Source of the DNA: Alkalimonas collagenimarina
GTDB taxonomy: Bacteria; Pseudomonadota; Gammaproteobacteria; Enterobacterales; Alteromonadaceae
Direction: 5' to 3'
Length of the DNA: 64,000 nucleotides
NCBI RefSeq assembly: GCF_030717845.1
Contig: NZ_JAUZVZ010000008.1
Span: 62,001 to 126,000 of the forward strand
Below are positions 56,937 to 64,000 of the stretch, in pieces (the stretch's first letter is position 1; each line of letters begins with the position of its first letter). The position numbers were made by a program, and so were the translations under genes. Under the pieces are notes generated by a model. That model was given only the letters and a program-made list of their open reading frames with translations, made no database searches and was not told the DNA's origin.

Positions 56937-57018
56937 TGAGCAAGTAGGTCAGTAATTGCTCAAGCTCTTGCTGATAATTGCGCTGGTTCAGACTGCTATT
57001 GTTGACGCGGTTCGATGC
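56923..57018 (-). pseudogene. C-terminal remnant of a second dsbA
   Basis: Thirty-one codons on the minus strand encode ASNRVNNSSLNQRNYQQELE, then QLLTYLLSKKD and a stop. This aligns with the last residues of the intact DsbA at 58209 (INNGNLDSRNFATELEQLVE, YLLQKDS) without gaps. Upstream the frame loses all resemblance to DsbA. No start codon or promoter is associated, so it is a relic, not a gene. Confidence 0.7.
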
Positions 57019-57052
57019 AAGCAAAACTGAAATAATGTTAGTGACAGACAGT

Positions 57053-57076
57053 AAAAAGGGTGCCAGCGGCACCCTT
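57053..57076 (-). terminator. Terminator of the outer-membrane protein gene
   Basis: On the minus strand AAGGGTGCC-GCT-GGCACCCTT is followed by a T run, 22 bases after the stop of the 57098 gene. Confidence 0.85.
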
Positions 57077-57097
57077 CAAGTGATCAAATCATCTGGC

Positions 57098-57892
57098 TTA
57101 GAATTGACCAGTAACGCCCAGATGCCACACATTCAAGCCTGACAGGTCACGGTTGCTGCCGTAGCCAGCTGCCAATGCCCAGTTGTGGTTGAAGAAGTGC
57201 TTGGCTTTGAAGCCGTAGCTTTTGCTGCGATCATAGCTTACCGCAACAGATGTCATGCGAGTGAAGTAGTAACCCACTTCGGCTTCCCAGTTGTTTTTCA
57301 TGCCTTCCAGGCGTTCAAACTCAGCACCAACAGTGATAAAGCGATCATTGCCCAGAGCTGAGAAATATTTGCTGCTGATGCTGTGATAGTCGAAGTCATC
57401 ATCGGTGCTGGCAGTAAAACCGATATAGTCATTGCCCTCGAGCTGCACGTTGTAACCGGCAGAGAAGAGATAGGAGGTGCTGCCACTGCGTGGGCGCGTG
57501 GCTTCAGCGCGGACAACGAAGTCATCTGAAATTAAGTAACCCAAACCAAGCGTATTCGCATGCATACCACTGCTACGAGCATGGCCAGCAGAAACGATCA
57601 GATTGTTATCGGCGAAGTACTCACCGCCAACAGCCCACAGGTTGGTGCCATCAAAACGGGCATAACCGGCTTGAACATTCGATGTTTTGTTGATGTACTC
57701 AAACTGATCCAAAGGGCCTAGTACAGTCTTACGATCCAGAAAGTAAGTGCCTTCTAAAGCGCGCACATTGGTCGAGCTACCGCTGTAGCGGATGTGATCC
57801 CACTCCAGAGAAGAGATCAGCTGATAGTCATTAGCGATAGCAGAGGCAGAGGCTACAACTGCGACGAATGGAAGTGCGTATTTTAACATCAT
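57098..57892 (-). CDS. Putative porin (outer-membrane beta-barrel)
   Basis: A 264-residue exported barrel. The signal peptide (MMLKYALPFVAVVASASAIA) is followed by alternating amphipathic strands with aromatic girdle residues and a C-terminal LGVTGQF ending in Phe, the outer-membrane assembly signal. No family name can be given beyond putative porin. ATG 57892 has AAGGA 9 bases upstream; the longer frame to 57922 adds a non-signal stretch. A strong sigma-70 promoter stands just upstream and a terminator follows, so it is a single-gene unit. Confidence 0.82.
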   Translation of the reverse strand: MMLKYALPFVAVVASASAIANDYQLISSLEWDHIRYSGSSTNVRALEGTYFLDRKTVLGPLDQFEYINKTSNVQAGYARFDGTNLWAVGGEYFADNNLIVSAGHARSSGMHANTLGLGYLISDDFVVRAEATRPRSGSTSYLFSAGYNVQLEGNDYIGFTASTDDDFDYHSISSKYFSALGNDRFITVGAEFERLEGMKNNWEAEVGYYFTRMTSVAVSYDRSKSYGFKAKHFFNHNWALAAGYGSNRDLSGLNVWHLGVTGQF

Positions 57893-57930
57893 TGTATTAT
57901 GTCCTTGTCCAGTGAATGTCACGGCGGCGG

Positions 57931-57959
57931 ATTCTATGGTAGCAATAATGTAATGTAAA
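57931..57959 (-). promoter_or_regulatory. Sigma-70 promoter of the porin gene
   Basis: On the minus strand TTTACA (57959-57954), 17 bases, then TAGAAT (57936-57931): one mismatch in each box and ideal spacing. The start is near 57924, giving a leader of about 32 bases. Confidence 0.7.
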
Positions 57960-58170
57960 GTTTTTTGTTGTAATAAATGAGGTTTATAAGTTAACCGTTT
58001 GTTTTTTGCTCGGGTTGGTTGTTTATTGGCCGATCTGGAGCAGACTTTGTCTTAACTGGCTTGCTCTCTTGCGGATAAGAGCCGTTGTATAGTGCGAATG
58101 ATCATGCGAAGGTTTGGGTTTTACTTTATGAGTACATCAGTCGGGGAGAGAGAAAGGCTCTTTATGTGCT

Positions 58171-58196
58171 GAACAGGCTGCCAATTCAGCCTGTTC
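58171..58196. repeat. Inverted repeat downstream of dsbA
   Basis: GAACAGGCTG-CCAATT-CAGCCTGTTC is a perfect 10-base stem 13 bases after the dsbA stop. It has no T run on either strand, so it may be a processing or weak termination hairpin. The rest of the 57960-58170 gap shows nothing recognisable. Confidence 0.5.
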
Positions 58197-58208
58197 CGAA
58201 AGGGGTTA

Positions 58209-58850
58209 TTAACTGTCTTTTTGTAGCAAATACTCGACCAACTGCTCCAGTTCTGTCGCAAAGTTGCGGCTGTCTAAATTGCCGTTGTTGATTTTGTACT
58301 TGCCGTTTACTACAAAGGTGGGTACTCCGGTTAACACCCGTGCACGGGATAACTCATTTTGTTCGTTGCGCATCACCGTAGCCCCCATTCGTACTGAGAA
58401 ACTATTGATTTGCTTGTCGTAATCATCAGCACTGATACCGACTCCCAAAGCAATAGAGCGGACATCACTATCGTTACGAATTTGATTACGTTGGCGGTGA
58501 AGGTGATTAAAAACGGCGGTAGAGAATTGGTCGGCTGTGCCATGAGCTTTGGCAACCAGATAGGCACGGGCCAGCGTATTCTGTACCTCAGGGGAGGCTC
58601 CACGGACAAAATCTACATGAACCTTTTTGAACTCTGCACCCTCTGGCAAGTTACTGCTTAACTGTTGTACCAGTGGCTCAATCGATGCACAGCCACCACA
58701 GAAGTAGGAAAAATACTCTTTTAATTCAGGCTTACTAGTGGCTTGCTCGGCAATCACGTCGTAGTGGGTACCTTGCACAAACTGTTGTGCGAAAGCCGAA
58801 GCACTAAACAGCAGACTGAGCGTAAACGCTGCAAATAGCTTTTTCATCAT
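58209..58850 (-). CDS. dsbA: Thiol:disulfide interchange protein DsbA
   Basis: DsbA puts disulfide bonds into proteins in the periplasm. The 213-residue product has a signal peptide (MMKKLFAAFTLSLLFSASAFA), the thioredoxin-fold active site YFSYFCGGCASIEP (about 48-61) and the cis-Pro in LTGVPTFVVNGKY (about 172). The active site is CGGC where E. coli has CPHC, which should change its redox potential. GAGGAAG precedes the ATG pair. It follows srkA at 78 bases, the same order as in E. coli. Confidence 0.94.
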   Translation of the reverse strand: MMKKLFAAFTLSLLFSASAFAQQFVQGTHYDVIAEQATSKPELKEYFSYFCGGCASIEPLVQQLSSNLPEGAEFKKVHVDFVRGASPEVQNTLARAYLVAKAHGTADQFSTAVFNHLHRQRNQIRNDSDVRSIALGVGISADDYDKQINSFSVRMGATVMRNEQNELSRARVLTGVPTFVVNGKYKINNGNLDSRNFATELEQLVEYLLQKDS

Positions 58851-58928
58851 TATTTACTTCCTCAAAAAGATACATCATGTTGTGGGCTAGCCTAGCAAAA
58901 AAAGGCGGAATTGAACATTGCTTCAGGA

Positions 58929-59924
58929 TTAATAACCCGGTTGCAGCGACAATGGTGGTTGTTGCAGCAGAAACAATTGTTCTTTCAGTACCAAAATTTG
59001 TTGCTCCCAGTATTTGTCTGTTGCAAACCAGGGAAAGTTCATTGCAAAGGCCGGATCTTGCCATCGTCTTGCCAGCCAGGCCATGTAGTGGATCATACGC
59101 ATGGCACGCAGGGGTTCGATCAGTTTTAGTTCTGCCGGGTTAAAGTCACAGAATTGTTGGTATTCTTCCAACATAATATCCAGATATAGTAGTTGGTCAC
59201 TGCGCTCACCGGATAGCATCATCCAGATATCCTGTATCGCCGGCCCCATGCGACAATCATCCAGATCGACAAAAAATGGTCCTTGCTGATCAATAAATAA
59301 ATTGCCTGCATGGCAATCGCCGTGTAGTCGGAGCAGCTCAGTCGGTTGATAGTGCTGACTGGCTTGTGCAATCACCATATCGAGTATAGTAAAAAAAGGC
59401 TGCTGCAAGCTATCTGGAATAAAAGGGCAGCTACTCAGCACGATGCGGCTTTGATGCAAATGACTGTCAGCACTGAATGCCGGACGATGCGTGAAAGTGC
59501 TGGCTTTGCCAACCTGGTGTAAACGACCGAGAAAGCGGCCGAGCATAGCCAACTGCTCTTCGTTATCGGTTTCGAGTGTGCGGCCTCCCCGGCTGGGGAA
59601 CAATGCGAAATAACCACCGGCATAAGGCAGTACCGATTGACCATTCAATTGGATGGGAGCAACGACTGGCACATCGGCAGCGGCTAACTCAAAGGTGAAG
59701 TCATGCTCTTCCTGTAATTGTGCAAGGCTCCAGCGTTCAGGACGGTAAAACTTGACCACCCAGCGTTGGATCCCCGGTGCGGCTTCAAGCTCGCCGCGGA
59801 ATTGGTAAACCCGGTTCTCATAGCTATTGAGAGCGGTTAAACCAGAGTCGATGACCATGCCATACTGCTCAAGCGCATCCAGCACCGTATCGGGTGTCAA
59901 CGAGGTGAAACAAAAAGCAGACAT
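58929..59924 (-). CDS. srkA: Stress response kinase A (YihE/RdoA)
   Basis: SrkA is a Ser/Thr kinase of the choline-kinase-like fold that delays stress-induced death and in enterobacteria is under Cpx control. The 331-residue product closely follows E. coli YihE: SGLTALNSYENRVYQF (about 27-42), VVKFYRPERWS (about 58) with the ATP Lys, catalytic LRLHGDCHAGNLFID (about 195) and metal site FFVDLDDCRMGPAIQD (about 212). I chose ATG 59924 with GGAG 5 bases upstream. Cotranscribed with dsbA. Confidence 0.94.
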   Translation of the reverse strand: MSAFCFTSLTPDTVLDALEQYGMVIDSGLTALNSYENRVYQFRGELEAAPGIQRWVVKFYRPERWSLAQLQEEHDFTFELAAADVPVVAPIQLNGQSVLPYAGGYFALFPSRGGRTLETDNEEQLAMLGRFLGRLHQVGKASTFTHRPAFSADSHLHQSRIVLSSCPFIPDSLQQPFFTILDMVIAQASQHYQPTELLRLHGDCHAGNLFIDQQGPFFVDLDDCRMGPAIQDIWMMLSGERSDQLLYLDIMLEEYQQFCDFNPAELKLIEPLRAMRMIHYMAWLARRWQDPAFAMNFPWFATDKYWEQQILVLKEQLFLLQQPPLSLQPGY

Positions 59925-59980
59925 AGAGCTCCGGCAGTCGCTGCAAGACAAGGAATACAGCGACTATAGCACGAAGCGGC

Positions 59981-61405
59981 CTAGCGTCGTGAGAAGAAGC
60001 GGTTGGTTTGGCTGATCTGAATCTCCGGTTGCTCCAGCACGGTTACGGTAAAGGTTACATCGGTGATTGGCTCTGCCAGCTCCCATGGATCTGCCGCCAG
60101 GCTCACCGGTTGGCTAATGGTTTCGCCTCCGGCAATGGTCACTTCTTGCGGACCTATCCAGCGGACATCGTCGAGCCCGGTGACTTCTACACGGTAGCTG
60201 CGCTCATGTTGTGATTTATTGATAATACGAAGAATATAGGTGTTTTCTACCCAGCCCTCACTGGTGTCCCGGAACAGAGCTCCGCGATCGCGTAAAATAT
60301 CGAACTCCAGCGGCTGACGTTGGTGCAGGGTATAGGCAAAAGCCAGACAAACGACGACCAGAACCGCAAAGTAGCCGACCAGTTTAGGCCGGAAAATATG
60401 GGTCTTCTTGCCCAATAGACGATTCTCTGTGGTGTAGCTGATCAGGCCCTTTGGGTAGCCCACTTTATCCATGGTGTCGTCACAAGCATCAATGCAGGCA
60501 CCACAATTGATGCACTCGTATTGCAAGCCATTGCGAATATCGATACCGGTCGGGCAGACGTGCACACACAGGTTGCAATCAATGCAATCTCCTAAGCCTT
60601 TTTCTTTATAGTCTTTATCTTTCCGGCTGCGCGGCCCCCGGTTTTCGCCGCGAGTTGCATCATAACTAACGGTAAACGTATCTTTATCGAACATGGCGGA
60701 TTGGAAACGGGCATAGGGGCACATATGGGTGCACATGATCTCCCGCATCCAGCCAGCATTGCCATAGGTACAAAAGGTGAAGAACAACACGGCCAGCGTG
60801 GCCCAGAAACCGGCTTGCAAGGTAAAGAAGTTAAGGACCAGTTGGTCAATAGGAGTGAAGTAACCGACGAACACCAGCGATGTGAGTAAAGCAAAAGTAA
60901 CCCAACAGAGATGAGTCAAAAACTTCTTACTGAATTTAGTTACACTCCAGGCTTGCTGGTCGAGCTTCATCCGTTGATTGCGGCTGCCCTGAATTTTTTC
61001 TTCAAACCACATGAAGATAAAGGTCCAGACCGACTGTGGGCACAAATAACCACACCAGACCCGGCCATAAAAAGTCGTGACAAAAAATAGTGCATAGGCA
61101 GCAATGATAAACAGCCAGGCCAGAATGGTGAAATCCTGCGGCCATAAGGTGAGTGCAAAAATAGTGAATTTTTGTTCGGCAATATTCAGTAAAATAGCTT
61201 GCTCGCCATGGTAACGGAGCCAGGGCAGTAGCATAAACAACCCCATAAAGAAGAACCCCATGTAGCGGCGGAGCACCTGGTGCAATCCCTTAACGGCCCG
61301 AACATAAATACGATCCCGTGAAGGGTAGCGATTGGGCTGCTTGAGATCAGGTTTATGAAGCTGCACATCGACCGGAATGTTTTTCACATCAATTTTATCT
61401 GTCAC
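59981..61405 (-). CDS. ccoG: Cytochrome c oxidase accessory protein CcoG
   Basis: CcoG (FixG/RdxA) is a membrane iron-sulfur protein that reduces copper for assembly of cbb3 oxidase. The 474-residue product has membrane helices around 35-55, 80-105, 150-175, 185-205 and 330-350. The MCTHMCPYARFQ Cys-rich motif is followed by two ferredoxin clusters, CIDCNLCVHVCP and CINCGACIDAC (about 250-295), and a C-terminal Ig-like FixG domain. I prefer GTG 61405, which has GAGGT 4 bases upstream; ATG 61438 is the longer alternative. The cbb3 oxidase genes are not in the window. Confidence 0.93.
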   Translation of the reverse strand: MTDKIDVKNIPVDVQLHKPDLKQPNRYPSRDRIYVRAVKGLHQVLRRYMGFFFMGLFMLLPWLRYHGEQAILLNIAEQKFTIFALTLWPQDFTILAWLFIIAAYALFFVTTFYGRVWCGYLCPQSVWTFIFMWFEEKIQGSRNQRMKLDQQAWSVTKFSKKFLTHLCWVTFALLTSLVFVGYFTPIDQLVLNFFTLQAGFWATLAVLFFTFCTYGNAGWMREIMCTHMCPYARFQSAMFDKDTFTVSYDATRGENRGPRSRKDKDYKEKGLGDCIDCNLCVHVCPTGIDIRNGLQYECINCGACIDACDDTMDKVGYPKGLISYTTENRLLGKKTHIFRPKLVGYFAVLVVVCLAFAYTLHQRQPLEFDILRDRGALFRDTSEGWVENTYILRIINKSQHERSYRVEVTGLDDVRWIGPQEVTIAGGETISQPVSLAADPWELAEPITDVTFTVTVLEQPEIQISQTNRFFSRR

Positions 61406-61558
61406 GGTAACCTCAAACCTGGGGTGCATCGAGAGCACAGTATATCATTTCTTTGGACTTTGTAGAGGAACAAACCCCTTTTCACTATGACTGACAAGAC
61501 ACGCACGTGCCGGATCAGTTATCATGGCTGCAATGGGTATCAGACAAAGAGCCAAACG

Positions 61559-61924
61559 ATGAAAAAACTGCTGTTGTTGTTGCTGGTGATTTTATTGCTG
61601 GCCACTTTTTCCGATCACCCCCGAGTTAGCCCTTACAAAGATCAGCTGTACAGCTGGCTGGTCGGCTTGGCTGGTTCCGCCGGGCGGGCTGGCGAAACTC
61701 AGGCATTAAAGAATGTTGACAACCTGTTCCAACAACTGGGGCAACAGTTGGGTGAAGGCCAGCGTGCTCAGCTTAAAAATGCTGCGTCATCAAAAGACGA
61801 GCTGTTGAAGTTTCGTCAGCGGTATTGCATCGATCGCGATTTTAACCCTTTACTGTTTGGTGAGCCATTAAGTAAGGCTTGTAGCATCATTGAAAGTCAG
61901 TATGACATGTTGATGCGCAATTAG
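61559..61924 (+). CDS. Hypothetical small exported protein
   Basis: A 121-residue protein I do not recognise. It starts with a Leu-rich signal or anchor (MKKLLLLLLVILLLATF), then a charged helical region (ALKNVDNLFQQLGQQLGEGQ) and a C-terminal part with two Cys (QRYCIDRDFNPLLFGE and SKACSIIESQYD), which could form one disulfide in the periplasm. ATG 61559 fits the signal peptide; the longer frame from 61487 does not. It probably forms a transcript with the DUF3010 gene 41 bases downstream. Confidence 0.7.
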   Translation: MKKLLLLLLVILLLATFSDHPRVSPYKDQLYSWLVGLAGSAGRAGETQALKNVDNLFQQLGQQLGEGQRAQLKNAASSKDELLKFRQRYCIDRDFNPLLFGEPLSKACSIIESQYDMLMRN

Positions 61925-61965
61925 GTTTGAGATACATCAAATAAACCGGAGAGACGGAGACCATT

Positions 61966-62394
61966 ATGCGTATTTGTGGCGTAGAGATAAAAAGCAATGA
62001 AGCTATCATTTGTTTGATGGTGTTGGATCAAGGTTTGTTTGAGCTGCCTGATTGTCGTCAGCAACGCTTTGCTTTATTACAAGATAAAGACGCAGAGTCG
62101 GTGCGGAAATTCCAATTTACCATGAAGAAATTTCTACAGGATTATCAGGTTGAAAAGGTGGTGATCCGGGAGCGACCGCAAAAAGGAAAGTTTGCTGGTG
62201 GCGCTATTGGTTTTAAGATTGAAGCCGCCTTGCAGCTGATTGAAGGTATTGACGTACAATTGATGTCAGGTACTCAGATCAAGGAGCAGTTAAGCCGTCA
62301 TCCATTGCTGATTGACTTCAAAGCAACGGGCTTAAAGGGGTTTCAGCAGGGGGCATTTGACATTGCTTATGCTCGATTAAGCCAGCAGCTATAG
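61966..62394 (+). CDS. DUF3010 family protein
   Basis: A 142-residue cytoplasmic protein of the DUF3010 family, function unknown. Family features are the start MRICGVEIKSNEAIICLM, then VRKFQFTMKKFLQDYQVEKV (about 46-65), IRERPQKGKFAGGAIGFKIE (about 67-86) and FQQGAFDIAYARL at the end. The fold recalls RNase H-like or Holliday-junction-resolvase-type proteins (strand with an acidic residue, GVEI), but activity is unproven. GGAG stands before the ATG. Confidence 0.82.
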   Translation: MRICGVEIKSNEAIICLMVLDQGLFELPDCRQQRFALLQDKDAESVRKFQFTMKKFLQDYQVEKVVIRERPQKGKFAGGAIGFKIEAALQLIEGIDVQLMSGTQIKEQLSRHPLLIDFKATGLKGFQQGAFDIAYARLSQQL

Positions 62395-62430
62395 TCTTAC
62401 TGTGTTATGAATCATGCATCGAGTTCGCTT

Positions 62431-62787
62431 TTAGCTGCCTGATCTGGTTTTGCCCGGTGGCGGCTGAACCGGTTCCACCACGACATCGGGTCGAGAGCCG
62501 GTTTGCTCCATGGCTTGCAACACCAAATGACGAACAATCTTGGACTTAGCCTCGCCAGTCAGCTCACTCAGTTGGTTCAGTGCTTCTATTGCTTCAGGGC
62601 TTAAAGTGAAGGTAGCATGGCGCATCGGCAGGCGAGGGCCTTGTTCTTCATCCGGCAATTGTTGACGCAAACTAACGACCTTAGGCAAGCCCATGGCATA
62701 ATTGTTTGCATCTTCAATAAAGTCATCTACGCTGACTTTGGGTTTTTCAGACGGCGTAGACTTTTTTCTCAGATCCCTCAGACCCAT
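62431..62787 (-). CDS. Ribbon-helix-helix-like partner of ParA
   Basis: A 118-residue protein. The N-terminal half is basic and polar. The C-terminal half has ATFTLSPEAIEALNQLSELT (about 72-91) followed by GEAKSKIVRHLVLQAME, a strand-helix-helix pattern like RHH DNA-binding proteins (ParG/CopG type), and a Pro-rich tail. It overlaps the parA gene by 41 bases in another frame, so the two are translationally coupled. A DNA-binding partner of the ATPase is the likely role, by position. Confidence 0.65.
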   Translation of the reverse strand: MGLRDLRKKSTPSEKPKVSVDDFIEDANNYAMGLPKVVSLRQQLPDEEQGPRLPMRHATFTLSPEAIEALNQLSELTGEAKSKIVRHLVLQAMEQTGSRPDVVVEPVQPPPGKTRSGS

Positions 62788-63442
62788 CTTCTTGTATCGC
62801 CTTCATCGATAAGAGTTCGGTAATCATATCGCGAATTTCTACTGCAGCCTTACCTTGCGGATCGATATCCATCACTGATAAGCCTTTTTCTTCGCTATCA
62901 TCGTAAATATTGCGACTGTGCGTAATGGCCTCGAGCACCCGTAAATTAAACGATTTACAGACCTCTTTCGCATCCAGAATGCGGTTGGCTTGATTGGGCA
63001 GTGATGGACATTGAGTCATCACGCAACCAACAATCATATCCGGATTGACTACATTACAGGCACTCACCAAATCTTCCAGATGCTCCAGAGTTTTTAAGTC
63101 ACGTCGTTTGGGACGTAACGGAAGCAGCACGTGGCTGGCGACAACCATCGCCGAACGTAAGGCTACACTATCCTGACCACCGCAGTCCACCACCACCACA
63201 TCGTAATGCATTTCTAAGCTTTTTAATTCATAACGAATTTTGCCATACATCTGTACACAGTTGATCCAGGGCAACTCAGAGTCAAGATGACGCTCTTGCA
63301 CCCAGTCGGATGTTGTACGTTGTGGATCGCAGTCAACCAACATCACATTGGCCTGCTTTTCACGGGTAAAATACACTGCGATATTCTGTGCTAAGCAGCT
63401 TTTACCGCTACCGCCTTTCTCACCACCGACCAACAGAATCAT
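62747..63442 (-). CDS. ParA-family partition ATPase
   Basis: A 231-residue ParA/MinD-type ATPase. The deviant Walker A with both Lys is GGEKGGSGKSCLAQN (about 6-20); Walker A' is VMLVDCDPQRTTSDW (about 34-48) and Walker B YDVVVVDCGGQD (about 80-91). It has no N-terminal helix-turn-helix, so it is the short form (type Ib/orphan ParA). I chose ATG 63442, 8 bases after GAGGA. A palindrome 34 bases upstream may be an operator. It is not the chromosomal parAB of the Soj/Spo0J type, since no ParB follows. Confidence 0.88.
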   Translation of the reverse strand: MILLVGGEKGGSGKSCLAQNIAVYFTREKQANVMLVDCDPQRTTSDWVQERHLDSELPWINCVQMYGKIRYELKSLEMHYDVVVVDCGGQDSVALRSAMVVASHVLLPLRPKRRDLKTLEHLEDLVSACNVVNPDMIVGCVMTQCPSLPNQANRILDAKEVCKSFNLRVLEAITHSRNIYDDSEEKGLSVMDIDPQGKAAVEIRDMITELLSMKAIQEDGSEGSEKKVYAV

Positions 63443-63475
63443 CAGCCTATCCTCTTTCAGCAAATACCATAATAT

Positions 63476-63490
63476 TGTTCCAAAGGAACA
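63476..63490. promoter_or_regulatory. Palindrome upstream of parA
   Basis: TGTTCC-AAA-GGAACA is a perfect inverted repeat 34 bases before the parA ATG, a good position for autorepression by ParA or its RHH partner. Confidence 0.45.
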
Positions 63491-63724
63491 GATTTTTCAG
63501 TATAGCTTGAACTAGCCGTTTTGCGAGAAACTGCTAACAAAATTACCGATTTGCTGGAATGCTTTGGTTGGCTTCAGGCACCACGCTTTCTAGCCATGCT
63601 GATGAGATTGGCTAATGTGTACCCAATGTAACTAAATGAGTAAAAAATACCCTTTAAATGTTTGCTGCACGCAAAAAAGTGAGTATCCTGTTTAGCTCTG
63701 TGTTTTATGAGGTGATTTAATACC

Positions 63725-64000
63725 ATGGCTAACTATAGTGAAGTGAAAGCAGTCTGTGAGCGTTTACAGCGCGAAGGAAAAGCAATCAACCTTGACGTAC
63801 TCGCCAAACATCTTGATGGCAGCCGCTCCAGTATGGTGGTGCACTTCGACCATTGGTGTTCAGAGCAGGATGCACTGCCAAAATCAGCCGATACGCTGGC
63901 AAGAGCGCAGCAAGCAACTCAAGCAACTACAGAGCAAACCAGTAGTGATACGTTAAGCAATGCGAAAGCGCACCTGAATCAACTCACTGAAAAAATGCCC
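63725..64000 (+). CDS. KfrA-like DNA-binding protein, N-terminal fragment
   Basis: The gene runs off the right edge after 92 codons. ATG 63725 has GAGGTGA about 9 bases upstream. The start, MANYSEVKAVCERLQREGKA, leads into INLDVLAKHLDGSRSSMVVH and FDHWCSEQ. This resembles the N-terminal winged-helix-like domain of plasmid KfrA proteins, which bind DNA and then form a long coiled coil; the visible part after residue 52 is already Ala/Gln/Thr-rich. Divergent from parA. KfrA proteins accompany partition systems, which fits the neighbour. Confidence 0.65.
   Translation, partial: MANYSEVKAVCERLQREGKAINLDVLAKHLDGSRSSMVVHFDHWCSEQDALPKSADTLARAQQATQATTEQTSSDTLSNAKAHLNQLTEKMP

Overview
This window looks like the chromosome of a gammaproteobacterium, probably of the Alteromonadales / Rheinheimera-Alishewanella type. 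That placement is an inference. It rests on a clear Spot 42 (spf) gene downstream of polA, the YihI, DUF2489, DUF3010, YajR and SrkA-DsbA families, cytochromes c4 and c5, PEP-CTERM proteins, and an enterobacterial-style tRNA-His. Most of the window is ordinary, densely packed core genome.

Layout. 0-5 kb: start of a secreted protein gene and the cysJIH sulfite/PAPS reduction operon. 5-11.8 kb: YggN-like protein behind a sigma-54 promoter, M28 peptidase, membrane protein, MFS transporter, PEP-CTERM protein, secreted amidohydrolase and ubiK. 11.9-17.2 kb: rep helicase, a GAF-GGDEF cyclase, cytochrome c5 and elbB. 17.2-24.1 kb: polA, spf, a second probable small RNA, engB, cytochrome c4, a CsrB/CsrC-like RNA candidate, yihI and a DUF2489 gene. 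This order resembles the E. coli polA-spf-yihA-csrC-yihI segment. 24-39.7 kb: a second secreted amidohydrolase, DUF1285 protein, tRNA-His, MscS, DUF481 protein, two large cyclic-di-GMP enzymes, ssb, a second PEP-CTERM protein, yajR and uvrA with a LexA-like box.

39.7-55.4 kb is an accessory island. It holds a DUF4143 ATPase behind an unusual inverted-repeat array, a hydrolase/partner locus resembling an effector module, a broken DUF2075 helicase, and a restriction cluster. The restriction cluster is a tight minus-strand operon of a C5-cytosine methyltransferase, an McrB-like GTPase, a DUF2357/PD-(D/E)XK nuclease and vsr, with a convergent HNH nuclease. An IS21-family element has recently split vsr; the 5-bp target duplication is intact and its removal restores the frame. 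A hipBA module with a perfect operator closes the island.

55.4-64 kb returns to mostly core genes: RidA, DUF4920, an outer-membrane protein, the srkA-dsbA pair, ccoG and DUF3010. A short remnant of a second dsbA lies beside the DUF4920 gene. The window ends in an orphan ParA / ribbon-helix-helix-like / KfrA-like group.

Four non-coding themes stand out. (1) Three secreted-protein genes, two with visible PEP-CTERM tails, each have a -24/-12 sigma-54 promoter with exact GG-N10-GC spacing. (2) Two further small RNA candidates flank engB and cytochrome c4. (3) The DUF2884 gene has its own sigma-54 promoter with an IHF-like site. (4) The methyltransferase sits in one operon with an McrBC-like nuclease, a class normally aimed at methylated DNA.
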